DNA of 64,000 nt from Clostridium sp. chh4-2 (GCF_002899675.1 NZ_PKUU01000012.1:1-64000); one strand, 5' to 3'; shown: positions 16,174-25,575, counted from the stretch's first letter. Notes: generated by a model from the sequence alone, not told the origin. Numbers and translations: made by a program.

Positions 16174-18219
16174 ATGGAAGTTAGAACCGTTCAGTATCAG
16201 TTAACACCTCCGGTTGAATTTGCATTAGGAAAATTAACCGGAGAAGGAATTCTGGTTTTGGAATATGATCCTTCCATGGAAGCGCAGTCTTATAAGCGCG
16301 TCTGTGTTGGAGATGAAATCACCATAAAAGCCGGAGACGAAGCAGGCATGATGTATGCTGTACTGGATCTGGCGGATGCGATGCGCAGGAATGAAGAGAT
16401 CGGTGATGCAGCCGTCACCCCATACATGCCAAAGCGCGGTATTAAATTCAATATCCCTTTGGATTCCAGAACGCCCAGCTATTCCGATGCATCCACCAGC
16501 GCATCTGTGAATATTGCTCACATGTGGGAACTGTCATTTTGGGAAGAGTTTTTGGACCGGATGGCGGAAAATAAATATAACGTGCTGTCCCTTTGGAGCT
16601 TGTCTCCATTTCCCTCACTAGTTAAAATTCCCGAATACCCCAAAGCCTGTGTGGATGATGTGAAGATCACCACAAGGCCGTTCCACGCAAAGCTGTCCGG
16701 CGTGGGAATTTACGGAGAAGATCACCGCCGCAGTCTCTATACGGTAAAGAAAATTACAATCGAAGAAAAGATAGACTTCTGGCGTCAGGTTATGGAATAT
16801 GCCAAAAACCGCTGCATACAGATCTATATTTTTACATGGAATCTGTTTGTCTACGGTACGGAAGATTCCCCTTACAAAATTACGGACAAACTGGACAATC
16901 CGGTTACCAGGGATTATGTGTACTGCGGGGTAAAATCCCTGATGGAAACGTATCCGCTGCTTGCAGGCATCGGCGTGACGGCAGGAGAAAATATGGACTT
17001 CATCGGAGGTTCCACAGACGAAAACAGCGTTTTCTTCCAGTCGGATATCGAATTCATAGCAGATACCTATGGACGCGGGATCAGAGATTATCTGGCAGAC
17101 CATCCAAAACGGAAGTTTACATTGATCCACAGGATGCAGATGGCAAAATATGACCATATTATCAATCAGTTTAAAGATTTTCCATGTGATTTTGAGATCA
17201 GCTTTAAATATTCCCAGGCCCACATGTATTCCAGCCCAAAACCGAAATTTATTCAGGGCTTTTTAAAAGAAAAGGCACCGGACGTAAAGGTATGGCTGAC
17301 TGTGCGCAATGACGATTATTATATGACGCGCTGGGGAAATCCGGAGTTCGCAAAGGAATATCTTGCCAACATGCCAAAGGAATGCATGTCCGGATTCTAT
17401 ATGGGACCGGACGGTTTCACCTGGGGACGTGACTATATGACAAAAGGCGACAAAAATCATCCGCTGGTAGTAGATAAGATGTGGTATATGTTCCGAATTT
17501 GGGGACAGTTAAGCTACAATATCCATTTGGAAGAGGAATATTTCCAACATGAATTAAGGGCCAGATTTGGAATCGACGGAGAACAGAGCAAAATTCTCTA
17601 TACTGCATGGAAAGAAGCTTCTCAGATCATACCGGAGTTAAACTGCATTCACTGGCATGATTTTGATTTCCAATGGTGGCCGGAAGGCTGCTGTATGTAT
17701 GAGAAAGAGCCCATGGATAAAATCTGCTTCGCCGATATCCATGAATTTATGGACTGCCCTGCAATGCCAGGTTCCGGGTATGCCTCCGCCGGAGAATATG
17801 CGGAATCCGTTGTAAATGGCACCGAATCAGGGAAAATATCTCCGGCCGCCGTTGCGGAATCCATAAACATTCATGCAGAAAAAGCATTGAAAAATCTAAG
17901 GGAACTGAAATCGGGAACCGATCAGGAATTGGAGAGAACAAAATACGATATTCAGACCATGAGCCTGCTCGGCATGTATTATTCGGAGAAAGAAAAAGCT
18001 GCCATAAACCTGGCGGTCTATCAGAAGACAGGGGATAAGAAAGAGCAGCAGGCTGCAATCGACCATTTGAAAAAAGCGGCCGGAACCTGGAAACGGTATT
18101 CTGCCATGATCGGCGCCATGTACGAACCACAGGTTCTGACCCGGCTCTGCGGCAGAGTAGATGTGCAGGAATTTGACCGTCTGGCAGATTTAGACGTTCT
18201 TTTAGCCGGAGAAAATTAA
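16174..18219 (+). CDS. Probable cytoplasmic glycoside hydrolase (GH67/GH20-like N-domain plus TIM barrel)
   Basis: 681 residues without signal peptide. The N-terminal ~85 residues look like the small alpha/beta domain that precedes the barrel in GH20/GH67/GH84-type enzymes (EITIKAGDEAGMMYAVLDLA), followed by a barrel-like segment starting KRGIKFNIPLDSRTPSYSD. A possible catalytic acid lies in GIGVTAGENMDF (Glu about 270), and aromatic-rich, acidic motifs (WHDFDFQWWPEG) resemble a sugar-binding site. The C-terminal ~130 residues are helical. It follows the permeases by 35 nt, so it probably cleaves the imported oligosaccharide; alpha-glucuronidase-type activity is one possibility. I could not assign a defined GH family, and the placement is by fold resemblance only. 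Confidence 0.55.
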   Translation: MEVRTVQYQLTPPVEFALGKLTGEGILVLEYDPSMEAQSYKRVCVGDEITIKAGDEAGMMYAVLDLADAMRRNEEIGDAAVTPYMPKRGIKFNIPLDSRTPSYSDASTSASVNIAHMWELSFWEEFLDRMAENKYNVLSLWSLSPFPSLVKIPEYPKACVDDVKITTRPFHAKLSGVGIYGEDHRRSLYTVKKITIEEKIDFWRQVMEYAKNRCIQIYIFTWNLFVYGTEDSPYKITDKLDNPVTRDYVYCGVKSLMETYPLLAGIGVTAGENMDFIGGSTDENSVFFQSDIEFIADTYGRGIRDYLADHPKRKFTLIHRMQMAKYDHIINQFKDFPCDFEISFKYSQAHMYSSPKPKFIQGFLKEKAPDVKVWLTVRNDDYYMTRWGNPEFAKEYLANMPKECMSGFYMGPDGFTWGRDYMTKGDKNHPLVVDKMWYMFRIWGQLSYNIHLEEEYFQHELRARFGIDGEQSKILYTAWKEASQIIPELNCIHWHDFDFQWWPEGCCMYEKEPMDKICFADIHEFMDCPAMPGSGYASAGEYAESVVNGTESGKISPAAVAESINIHAEKALKNLRELKSGTDQELERTKYDIQTMSLLGMYYSEKEKAAINLAVYQKTGDKKEQQAAIDHLKKAAGTWKRYSAMIGAMYEPQVLTRLCGRVDVQEFDRLADLDVLLAGEN

Positions 18220-18286
18220 CAGACAGAATAGGCCTGGATACCGGACCACAGTCTTTTAACCTCCGGTCCGCCCGGAGATCCGCGCA

Positions 18287-18343
18287 GAAGTGCGGCGGAT
18301 TCTCCGGCAGCTTTACAGCGCCTTTTTTAAACTGCCGCACTTC
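18287..18343 (+). promoter_or_regulatory. Hairpin just upstream of a ribosome binding site
   Basis: GAAGTGCGGC (18287-18296) pairs perfectly with GCCGCACTTC (18334-18343); GGAGG of the next gene begins about 5 nt later. It could be a terminator remnant, a processing site or a translation-control stem between the glycosidase-like gene and the isomerase-like gene. Confidence 0.5.
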
Positions 18344-18358
18344 AGAATGGAGGAAAAA

Positions 18359-19261
18359 ATGAGAGATTCAATTCATAAATATTTTAAAATAGGAACGATC
18401 CAGTGGATGTCCTATCCGCCTGCAAAATGGGGGTTAATGGAGAGCGTAAAAAAGATAGCGTCCGACGATTTCTTCGACGCCATTGAAGTGACCCACGTAG
18501 CCGACGACGGGGAACGGGAAAAATTGAGAAATCTGATTCAGGAAGCTCATCTGTCTGTCTGCTTCGGCGCACAGCCCTGTCTGCTGGGAACCGGTGCGAA
18601 TCCCAACCATATTGAAGAGGCAAAGCGTGAGGAGGCGGAAAAGATTCTCAGGGATGCGGTGGACGAGGCCCAATACCTCGGCGCAAAGGCAATTGCATTT
18701 CTGGCGGGAAAATGGGAGGAAGAGACAAAAGATCTGGCCTTTTCCCAGCTGGTAAAAACCACGGTCAATGTGTGCCGTTACGCCCGGGCAAAAGGCATGA
18801 GCGTCAATCTGGAAGTATTTGATTTCGACATGGACAAAGCCGCGCTGATCGGCCCCGCGCCTTATGCGGCGGAATTTGCGGCAAAGGTGCGGTCATGCTG
18901 CAGCAATTTCGGGCTGTTAGTCGATCTGTCCCATTTTCCGACAACTTATGAAACTTCAAAATTTGTGATTCAGACGCTGCGCCCCTACATCACCCATTTT
19001 CATATTGGAAATGCGGTCGTAATTCCCGGCAAACCGGCATATGGAGATAAGCACCCCAGATTCGGATTCCCGGACAGCGCCAATGATACGGAACAGCTTC
19101 TCGATTTTTTCCGCGTGCTGAAGCAGGAAGGATTTTTTGATGCAGAACAGCCGTTTAACCTTTCCTTTGAAGTAACTCCTTACGGAGATGAAGACGCGGA
19201 CGTGATTGTAACCAATACAAAACGGGTGATGAACCGGGCATGGGCATTATTGGAGGATTGA
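18359..19261 (+). CDS. Sugar-phosphate isomerase/epimerase-like TIM barrel (AP endonuclease 2 fold)
   Basis: About 300 residues of the xylose-isomerase-like TIM-barrel family. Metal-site type residues are seen as Glu in VNLEVFDFD, Asp-His in LLVDLSHFPT, His in ITHFHIGNAV and Glu in LSFEVTPYG, the usual order for this fold. ATG 18359 is chosen because GGAGG lies 8 nt upstream; the frame extends upstream through the hairpin but without a ribosome site. The stop codon overlaps the start region of the dehydrogenase gene, so the two are translationally coupled and probably act on successive intermediates. Confidence 0.8.
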   Translation: MRDSIHKYFKIGTIQWMSYPPAKWGLMESVKKIASDDFFDAIEVTHVADDGEREKLRNLIQEAHLSVCFGAQPCLLGTGANPNHIEEAKREEAEKILRDAVDEAQYLGAKAIAFLAGKWEEETKDLAFSQLVKTTVNVCRYARAKGMSVNLEVFDFDMDKAALIGPAPYAAEFAAKVRSCCSNFGLLVDLSHFPTTYETSKFVIQTLRPYITHFHIGNAVVIPGKPAYGDKHPRFGFPDSANDTEQLLDFFRVLKQEGFFDAEQPFNLSFEVTPYGDEDADVIVTNTKRVMNRAWALLED

Positions 19262-19263
19262 TG

Positions 19264-20220
19264 ATGAAACTAGTAATCTTAGATGGTTATACGGAAAATC
19301 CCGGCGATTTAAGCTGGAAGGGAATGGAAGATCTGGGCGAATTAACGGTTTATGACCGGACGCCTGCAGAAAATATAATATCCCGCATCGGAGACGCCGA
19401 AGCGGTTATTACAAACAAGACGCCAATTACAAAAGAGACTATGGACCAATGCCCGAATATCAGATACATCGGCGTTCTGGCCACCGGATATAATGTGATC
19501 GATGTGGAATATGCAAAGGAAAAGGGAATTATCGTTTCCAATATCCCCACTTATGGAACCACCGCAGTTGCCCAGATGACGATGGCCATGCTCTTGGAAG
19601 TCTGCCACCATGTAGGAGCCCATTCAGAGGCGGTAAAATCCGGAGAATGGACCAATAATCCGGATTGGTGCTTCTGGAATTATCCATTGGTGGAATTGGC
19701 AGGAAAAACCTTCGGAGTCATCGGTTTCGGCCGCATCGGCCAGGCGTCCGCCAAACTTGCCAAAGCATTTGGAATGCGGATCTTAGCTTATGATGAATAT
19801 CCAAATGACGCGGGCAGGGAAATCGGAGAGTATGTGTCTTTGGACGTGTTATTGTCCCAGTCAGACGTTATCTCCCTGCATTGTCCTCTGTTCCCCTCCA
19901 CCCAGGGAATTATAAATAAGGATACGATCGGCAGGATGAAAACAGGCGCAGTTCTCATCAATACAAGCCGCGGGCCCCTTGTGGTGGAAGATGACCTGAC
20001 GGAGGCGCTCAACAACGGAAAGCTGTCCTTTGCCGCTTTGGATGTTGTATCCACAGAGCCGATTAAGGAAGACAACCCGCTTCTGAAATGCAGCAACTGC
20101 ATTTTGACACCTCATATTGCATGGGCGCCTAAAGAGAGCAGGCAGAGGCTGATGGATATAGCGGTTGATAATTTGAAACAGTTTTTATCCGGTAATCCGG
20201 TCAATGTGGTAAATCCTTAA
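19264..20220 (+). CDS. D-isomer-specific 2-hydroxyacid dehydrogenase (glycerate dehydrogenase-like)
   Basis: 318 residues. The Rossmann motif GVIGFGRIGQ, catalytic Arg in NTSRGPLV, Glu in the DVVSTEP region and the proton-relay His in LTPHIAWAPKE are all in place. NAD-dependent reduction of hydroxypyruvate or glyoxylate, or oxidation of a D-2-hydroxy acid, is expected. The preceding stop codon overlaps the ATG at 19261; ATG 19264 is preferred for its 7-nt spacing to GGAGG and because family members begin MKLVILDGYT. A perfect bidirectional terminator follows. Confidence 0.85.
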   Translation: MKLVILDGYTENPGDLSWKGMEDLGELTVYDRTPAENIISRIGDAEAVITNKTPITKETMDQCPNIRYIGVLATGYNVIDVEYAKEKGIIVSNIPTYGTTAVAQMTMAMLLEVCHHVGAHSEAVKSGEWTNNPDWCFWNYPLVELAGKTFGVIGFGRIGQASAKLAKAFGMRILAYDEYPNDAGREIGEYVSLDVLLSQSDVISLHCPLFPSTQGIINKDTIGRMKTGAVLINTSRGPLVVEDDLTEALNNGKLSFAALDVVSTEPIKEDNPLLKCSNCILTPHIAWAPKESRQRLMDIAVDNLKQFLSGNPVNVVNP

Positions 20221-20315
20221 TTGGCGGCAGTGTACATATAGGGTACATGAAATCAGAAGACAGGATAAGCTGCCCGGAGGGATTTTTTATATCATAGGAG
20301 TACTTTCCATGATAT

Positions 20316-20345
20316 AAAAAAGGACCACATATGTGGTCCTTTTTT
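20316..20345. terminator. Perfect bidirectional terminator
   Basis: A 30-nt perfect palindrome: AAAAAA, GGACCACAT, ATGTGGTCC, TTTTTT. It serves the dehydrogenase operon (+) and the convergent choline-binding protein gene (-). Confidence 0.95.
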
Positions 20346-20360
20346 CGTTGCATCCAATCT

Positions 20361-21371
20361 CTAAGGAATCCATACCCCGTCTCCGTTCACATAGTAATGA
20401 TCAGGCGTCATCCTGTTGGTATACATGGCTCCGTCTTCGCCCAAATAGTAATACTTATCTTTCCAAAGGACCCATCCGGTTACCATATAACCATTTTCAT
20501 TGAAGAAATACCATTTGTTATTGATATACTGCCAATTGTTTCTCGTGTAAGTCCGGTCTGCATTGCAGTACCACCAGCCAACCGTGTCCTTCAGCCAGGC
20601 ACCGGAGCTGCTCTGTCCGGGCCCGTTGGAGGAGAAGGAAGAAGAGGAGGAACCAGGTTTAGACGAATTGCCGTAGCTCAATTCATCCGCTGTTTCGGCA
20701 TCGATATAAACGCTGTCCGACTCATTCCAGTCGCCCCGTTCGGAAGAATTGCGGACACCGCGCACCTGAAAGCTGTAATCCCCTTTTCTGGTGATATCGG
20801 ATGAGAAATCAAAAAACGTATCCTCGACCTTATAGATGGAGGAACAGGAATTGCCGTTGCGGTATAAGCGAACCTGATAATACTTGGCGTAAGAATTTTC
20901 TTCCCAGCTGGCTTCTCCGGAACTGTCGTTTAATTCCAGCCCATCCACATAGAGATCACCGCTGCCCTCCAGCTTATCCAGTTTAACGGTCAAAATGAGA
21001 ACCGTCTTGGAATCCTGCGTCGAGGAGCTTACATAAGTAGCGCCCTCTCCATTCAGATCAAAATCGCTTTTCCGGTCAGCGGAAAAATAGCAGTCGCTTT
21101 CGGCCGACAGATAAACCTTGACTTTGGGCCTGTCATTATCATCCCATTCATCCACATCGTTGAGAATCTCAACATCATCCACATAATAGTCGCCGCCGTT
21201 GGCGGTTACATCCACAGTGCCGCCGCTTTCGCCCACCTCGATATCAGAGCTGAAATCCAGGCTGACATAGTCGATTTCCGTCCGGCTCTTGCCGAAAGCA
21301 GGAACCAGAGTGAGACCGGATAAAGCGGTGACAAGAACGGCTGTAAACAGATAATTTACAGGTTTTTTCAT
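20361..21371 (-). CDS. Secreted surface protein with C-terminal choline-binding-type repeats
   Basis: 336 residues with a Sec signal peptide (MKKPVNYLFTAVLVTALSGL, cleavage near AFG). The middle has about 200 acidic residues with beta-rich segments (VDVTANGGDYYVDDVEI and a fibronectin-like region YYQVRLYRNG). After a Ser-rich linker (PGSSSSSFSSNGPG) come three to four Trp/Tyr/Gly repeats (GWWYCNADRTY, WYFFNENGYMVTGW, YYYLGEDGAM) of the cell-wall/choline-binding type that anchor proteins to teichoic acids. It is a single-gene unit on the minus strand with an AAGGAGG site. Role at the cell surface is unknown; adhesion or envelope maintenance is possible. Confidence 0.8.
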   Translation of the reverse strand: MKKPVNYLFTAVLVTALSGLTLVPAFGKSRTEIDYVSLDFSSDIEVGESGGTVDVTANGGDYYVDDVEILNDVDEWDDNDRPKVKVYLSAESDCYFSADRKSDFDLNGEGATYVSSSTQDSKTVLILTVKLDKLEGSGDLYVDGLELNDSSGEASWEENSYAKYYQVRLYRNGNSCSSIYKVEDTFFDFSSDITRKGDYSFQVRGVRNSSERGDWNESDSVYIDAETADELSYGNSSKPGSSSSSFSSNGPGQSSSGAWLKDTVGWWYCNADRTYTRNNWQYINNKWYFFNENGYMVTGWVLWKDKYYYLGEDGAMYTNRMTPDHYYVNGDGVWIP

Positions 21372-21640
21372 AAAACCCCTCCTTGTTTTAGAATCCTTTC
21401 CTTAATTATCCTTATTATAGCATAAAAAATAGCATGATGTATGAAAATTACATTAACATTCCCTGACATATTGATGCCTTTAGCTGGCCATATGAATACA
21501 AAAGAATTATAATAGAAAAAAGCGATGGGGGAGAAGTCTTCGGCTGTCCAGCCGCATTTTAAGAATGGAGGGACTTGTTCCTGTCGAAAAAGAAGAATTT
21601 ATGGAAAATATAGAGCGTGCAAAGGAATCGGATAATAAAT

Positions 21641-21677
21641 AACCGGACCAGCCATTTAAAAATCGGCTGATCCGGTT
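21641..21677 (-). terminator. Terminator hairpin after antiporter gene
   Basis: AACCGGACCAGCC (21641-21653) pairs with GGCTGATCCGGTT (21665-21677) with one G-T pair, 11 nt past the antiporter stop; on the minus strand it is followed by TTATTTATTAT. Just beyond it a 25-codon frame at 21565-21642 (+) is too short to call. Confidence 0.6.
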
Positions 21678-21687
21678 AAGGGTTGTT

Positions 21688-22944
21688 TCAATGTGTGCTG
21701 GTGTGAAGGCTTGGCGATACGCTTTGACCGACAAAACGCTCTTTATCTTCACGCTTAATGGTACCGGACAGGAAGAATGACATCTTCGCACATGCCGGTC
21801 CGATCAGTTCATAGAGAACGGATGAAGACAAGATGATGGTGAGCAGCAGGTTGCCGATATCAGGCGGCAGCAGGCGCTGTCCGAGGAATGCCAGACCGAT
21901 GGCAACTCCGGCCTGCGGTATCAATGCCAATCCCATATATTTGGTGATTTCCGGGCTCATCTTTGTGGCTTTACAGGAGAGATACGTACCTGCGTATTTT
22001 CCTGCAATACGGATAATAAAATATGCGGCGCCGATGACTCCGGCCGTAGTAATTGCTCCCAAATCCAGATTCATGCCTGATACAATAAAGAAGATAGACA
22101 TAACCGGCGGAGTGAAATCATTGATCTGATGGAACAGAGCTTTGTCTTTTGTGGTATTGATGTAGGTTGCGCCGAATACCATGCAGGACAGAAGCGGTGA
22201 CAAATCAAAGCTTGCGCATAAACCTGAAATACCCATCAGCATAGCGATAACCAGGATCAGACGGTTGTCATGGCTCCTGGAAGGTGTGATCAGTTTTCCC
22301 AGCACGATTCCGCAAAGGAAACCGACTGCCAATCCTCCTATATTATAGAGAATCGGAATGACGATATCGGAAACGGAAACAGAACCCGTTGTGCGGGCAT
22401 TTACTACGGCTACGACCATGCTGAATGTCAGCAGGCAGACAACATCATCCAATGCGACTACCTGGAGAAGCGTGTTTACAAAATCTCCTTTGGCGTGATA
22501 CTGATGAATGGTCATCATGGTGCTGGCCGGTGCAGTAGCAGTAGCGATTGCTCCCAGGATCAGTGAGAAATTCCAATCCAGATGGAACAGATAATGCATA
22601 GCTAAAGTAACGATAACCCCTGCGGTTAAAGCTTCTGATAAAGTGACCAGGATAACTCTGATCCCTGCTTTTTTCAGAACTTCTTTTTTGAAAAATTTTC
22701 CTACCCCAAATGCGATGAAGGCAAGCGCTATATCACTCATAAATCCCATGTGTTCAATTACTGATTCCGGTATGACATTACAGACTGACGGTCCGATCAA
22801 AACTCCAGCTAAAATGTAACCGCTGACATTGGGAAGATGAAGTTTTTTCGTAATTCGTGTCATAAGAAATCCTGCGAACAGAATAACGGAAATGGAATAT
22901 AAAACGATTGTCGATTCATTAAACGTACTATAAATCGGTTGCAT
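21688..22944 (-). CDS. Cation/proton antiporter (CPA2/KefB-type membrane domain)
   Basis: 418 residues with about 12 membrane helices. The conserved Asp-Asp transport motif is seen in VVALDDVVCLLT (about residues 158-169), together with the GYILAGVLIGP signature near residue 43. There is no C-terminal RCK/TrkA regulatory domain, so it is the short Na+(K+)/H+ exchanger form. It helps cytoplasmic pH or ion homeostasis. A LysR gene is transcribed divergently from a 116-nt shared intergenic region, making it the likely controller. Confidence 0.9.
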   Translation of the reverse strand: MQPIYSTFNESTIVLYSISVILFAGFLMTRITKKLHLPNVSGYILAGVLIGPSVCNVIPESVIEHMGFMSDIALAFIAFGVGKFFKKEVLKKAGIRVILVTLSEALTAGVIVTLAMHYLFHLDWNFSLILGAIATATAPASTMMTIHQYHAKGDFVNTLLQVVALDDVVCLLTFSMVVAVVNARTTGSVSVSDIVIPILYNIGGLAVGFLCGIVLGKLITPSRSHDNRLILVIAMLMGISGLCASFDLSPLLSCMVFGATYINTTKDKALFHQINDFTPPVMSIFFIVSGMNLDLGAITTAGVIGAAYFIIRIAGKYAGTYLSCKATKMSPEITKYMGLALIPQAGVAIGLAFLGQRLLPPDIGNLLLTIILSSSVLYELIGPACAKMSFFLSGTIKREDKERFVGQSVSPSLHTSTH

Positions 22945-22975
22945 TGTAAGACCCCCTTGTATTTCTCCTTGTTCA

Positions 22976-22991
22976 TGCTATAATTATAGCA
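22976..22991. promoter_or_regulatory. Symmetric promoter/operator between antiporter and LysR genes
   Basis: Perfect 16-nt palindrome TGCTATAATTATAGCA. It contains a TATAAT -10 box in both directions; on the minus strand TTGTAT lies 16 nt upstream of it. A regulator bound here could switch both divergent genes. Confidence 0.55.
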
Positions 22992-23060
22992 GGTTGCAAT
23001 ATAAATACAAATTATGAAATGTATTACATATATAATAATTTGTTATTTTGGAGGTGGGAC

Positions 23061-23969
23061 ATGATTGATGCAAGGCTGGAAACACTGTTAACGGTATGCG
23101 AAACCCATAGTTTTACAAAGGCGGCAGAGCAGCTTTCCCTCACTCAGCCGGCGGTCAGCCAGCACATTAAACAGCTGGAAAAAGAATTCAATATCAAGCT
23201 GTTTAACCGAAGTGAAGGCACCATAAAACTGACGTCAGAAGGGGAAATAGTGCTGAAATACGCCCGTAGAATCAAGATTTTGTACCAGAATTTAAACCAG
23301 AGTTTAAAGGACGAAAAGAGGCAGATCACAAGGATTTCAGTGGGGATTACCCACACCGCAGAGAGCAATTTGATGGCTGAAGTTTTAGCCAAATACAGTT
23401 CTCAAAATCACGGTCTTCGCATAACAATGATTTCTGACACCATAAATAATCTTTATATGAAGCTGAAAACTTACGAGGTTGACTTAGCAATTGTGGAGGG
23501 AAAGATACCCGATCCGGACTTTAATTCCGTACTTTTGGATACGGACTGCCTGATTTTAGCGGTTCCCAACTCCAATCCGCTGTCTAAAAAGAGCATGGTG
23601 ACCCTGAATGAGCTGAAAAAAGAAAACCTGATCCTGCGCCTTCCCAATTCGGCCACCAGAAACCTGTTCGTTTCTCATCTGGAAAGCAATAATATGAGCA
23701 TAGATGAGTTCAACGTAACTTTGGAGGTAGACAACATCGCCACGATTAAAGATCTGGTTAGGCGGAATTTCGGAGTTTCGATTCTGGCAAAGAGCGCATT
23801 TATGGATGAATTGAAAAAAGGGAAGTTAAAAGGTCTTCCGATTGAAAACCTGAGTATGAGCAGAGAGATCAATATGGTCTATCACAAAGATTTTGAACAC
23901 ACCAAGGTTTTAGATGACCTGACAAAGATCTATTATGAAACCAGCAGGTCATTATTTGAAAGTACATAA
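23061..23969 (+). CDS. LysR-family transcriptional regulator
   Basis: 302 residues with N-terminal HTH (MIDARLETLLTVCETHSFT, helix LTQPAVSQHIKQLEKEF) and effector domain. ATG 23061 follows TTGGAGGTGGGAC and matches the usual LysR start, so it is preferred over ATG 23019. It is divergent from the antiporter gene and only 18 nt ahead of the LOR/SDH-domain gene, so it may link ion homeostasis with that gene and the mechanosensitive channel downstream. Confidence 0.85.
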   Translation: MIDARLETLLTVCETHSFTKAAEQLSLTQPAVSQHIKQLEKEFNIKLFNRSEGTIKLTSEGEIVLKYARRIKILYQNLNQSLKDEKRQITRISVGITHTAESNLMAEVLAKYSSQNHGLRITMISDTINNLYMKLKTYEVDLAIVEGKIPDPDFNSVLLDTDCLILAVPNSNPLSKKSMVTLNELKKENLILRLPNSATRNLFVSHLESNNMSIDEFNVTLEVDNIATIKDLVRRNFGVSILAKSAFMDELKKGKLKGLPIENLSMSREINMVYHKDFEHTKVLDDLTKIYYETSRSLFEST

Positions 23970-23987
23970 TATAAGGAGGTAATTGTA

Positions 23988-25088
23988 ATGGCGTTTCAAA
24001 TGCCCAAGTATCATCACCCGGATTTTAACCGTCCGGAACTGGCGTCCGCACCGGATGTCAAATATGAAGTGGTAGAAAAGGATGGGGTGGCACCGGATTA
24101 TTTCCACAGCACATCCATGTACCCGGAATATTTTAAAATCAATGGAACCTGGGTTTTAGCAGAGGAAAGCCGGATGGATTCCAGCGTGGTATTGTGTGAC
24201 GACGGACATCTGGAAGTGGTGGAGAACCGGAATCTGAAAAAGGGCGACAAGGTTATACTGGGAAGATCGGAAGACGGAGAAGAAGGCATCTATATGCACT
24301 GCAACGGATTCGGCGACATCAGTTTAGACGGAAATAGGGACCAGTTTGTGTTCCGCCAGGGGCGCAGCCGGGAAACTTCCTATTCCAGAGATTACGACAA
24401 TCTGTTCGAACTTTTAAAGCATGAAAAGGAATTCGGCAATATTCTCTGGGTTATGGGGCCGGCATTTTCCTTTGATGCGGATGCCAGAGCCGCCATGCAG
24501 GCATTGATTGACAACGGTTATGCCCATGGACTGATGGCGGGCAATGCATTGGCGACACACGACTTGGAGGGCGCTTATTTACATACTGCTTTGGGCCAGG
24601 ACATCTATACACAGGTTTCCCAGCCCAACGGACATTACAATCATCTGGATGTGCTGAACAAAGTGCGCCGCAGCGGATCGATTCCACAGTTTATTGAGGA
24701 ATATAAGATCGATAACGGAATCATTTACAGCTGTGTGAAGAATCACGTTCCATTTGTGTTGACCGGCTCCATCCGCGACGACGGTCCGATGCCGGAAGTG
24801 ATTGCCGGCGCCTACGAGGGCCAGAATGCCATGCGCGGTCTGGTGAAAAAGGCGACCTGCGTGATCTGCCTTGCCACCATGCTTCATACAATCGCCACAG
24901 GCAATATGACTCCGTCTTTCCGGGTGATGCCCGATGGGGAGATCAGACCGCTCTATCTGTATACCGTGGACGCGGATGAATTCGTGGTGAATAAGCTGAT
25001 TGACCGCGGAAGCCTGAGCGCGACAACCATGGTCACAAATGTGCAGGACTTTATTTCAATTGTAGCAAAAGGGCTTAATCTCTTTTGA
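23988..25088 (+). CDS. LOR/SDH bifunctional-enzyme conserved-domain protein (TIGR00300-like)
   Basis: 366 residues, no signal or membrane segment. I recognise the conserved core of the LOR/SDH domain family (WVMGPAFSFDADARAAMQ; GYAHGLMAGNALATHDLEG; YLHTALGQDIY; PFVLTGSIRDDGPMPEV; TPSFRVMPDGEIRPLY). Relatives include the C-terminal domain of the cyanobacterial arginine-ornithine enzyme ArgZ/AgrE and archaeal alternative ornithine cyclodeaminases, so an NAD-linked amino-acid (ornithine to proline) reaction is a fair inference. A link to proline as osmolyte would suit its neighbours, an antiporter and MscL. AGGAGG precedes the start. Confidence 0.7.
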   Translation: MAFQMPKYHHPDFNRPELASAPDVKYEVVEKDGVAPDYFHSTSMYPEYFKINGTWVLAEESRMDSSVVLCDDGHLEVVENRNLKKGDKVILGRSEDGEEGIYMHCNGFGDISLDGNRDQFVFRQGRSRETSYSRDYDNLFELLKHEKEFGNILWVMGPAFSFDADARAAMQALIDNGYAHGLMAGNALATHDLEGAYLHTALGQDIYTQVSQPNGHYNHLDVLNKVRRSGSIPQFIEEYKIDNGIIYSCVKNHVPFVLTGSIRDDGPMPEVIAGAYEGQNAMRGLVKKATCVICLATMLHTIATGNMTPSFRVMPDGEIRPLYLYTVDADEFVVNKLIDRGSLSATTMVTNVQDFISIVAKGLNLF

Positions 25089-25122
25089 CAGAAAGGAAAA
25101 TACGGAAGAAGAGGGAATATTT

Positions 25123-25572
25123 ATGAGTAAAATGAGCGACGTTATGAAAGAATTCAAGGCATTTATTCTGAAGGGAAACATTATCGACATGGCAGTCGGT
25201 GTTATTATCGGCGGTGCGTTCAGCAAAATAGTATCTTCTCTTGTTAACGATATCCTGATGCCCGCATTGGGAGCCGTGACCGGAGGAGCCGATTTCAGCA
25301 CCTTAGAATGGGTGATCAATCCGGCTGTTTATGATGCCAGCGGCGCTGAGATTAAGGCTGCTGCGGCCATCAAGTACGGAAGCTTTCTGCAGAATATTTT
25401 CGATTTTCTGATCATTGGAATCTGTATGTTCTTTATGATCAAAGCGGTTGCAATGGTCAGCGCCAAGCTCCGCCATGAAGAAGAAAAAGCAGAGGAGCCG
25501 GCCGCGCCGGCAGGACCAACCACAGAGGAACTTTTAAGCGAAATCCGAGACCTCCTAAAAGAAAAAGCATAG
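25123..25572 (+). CDS. mscL: Large-conductance mechanosensitive channel MscL
   Basis: 149 residues. The N-terminus and first helix (FKAFILKGNIIDMAVGVIIGGAFSKIVSSL) form the pore with the Gly-rich packing face, a periplasmic loop follows, and the second helix is IFDFLIIGICMFFMIKAV, ending in an acidic/Ala-Pro cytoplasmic tail with a C-terminal helix (LLSEIRDLLKEK). It releases solutes during hypo-osmotic shock as a pentamer. It starts 34 nt after the LOR/SDH gene and is probably in the same transcript. A large palindromic element begins only 4 nt after its stop codon. Confidence 0.95.
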   Translation: MSKMSDVMKEFKAFILKGNIIDMAVGVIIGGAFSKIVSSLVNDILMPALGAVTGGADFSTLEWVINPAVYDASGAEIKAAAAIKYGSFLQNIFDFLIIGICMFFMIKAVAMVSAKLRHEEEKAEEPAAPAGPTTEELLSEIRDLLKEKA

Positions 25573-25575
25573 GTC

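Noticed and set aside
21565..21642. 25-codon + strand frame beginning MEGLVPVEKEEF
   Set aside because: Too short, no ribosome site, and it ends in the antiporter terminator.
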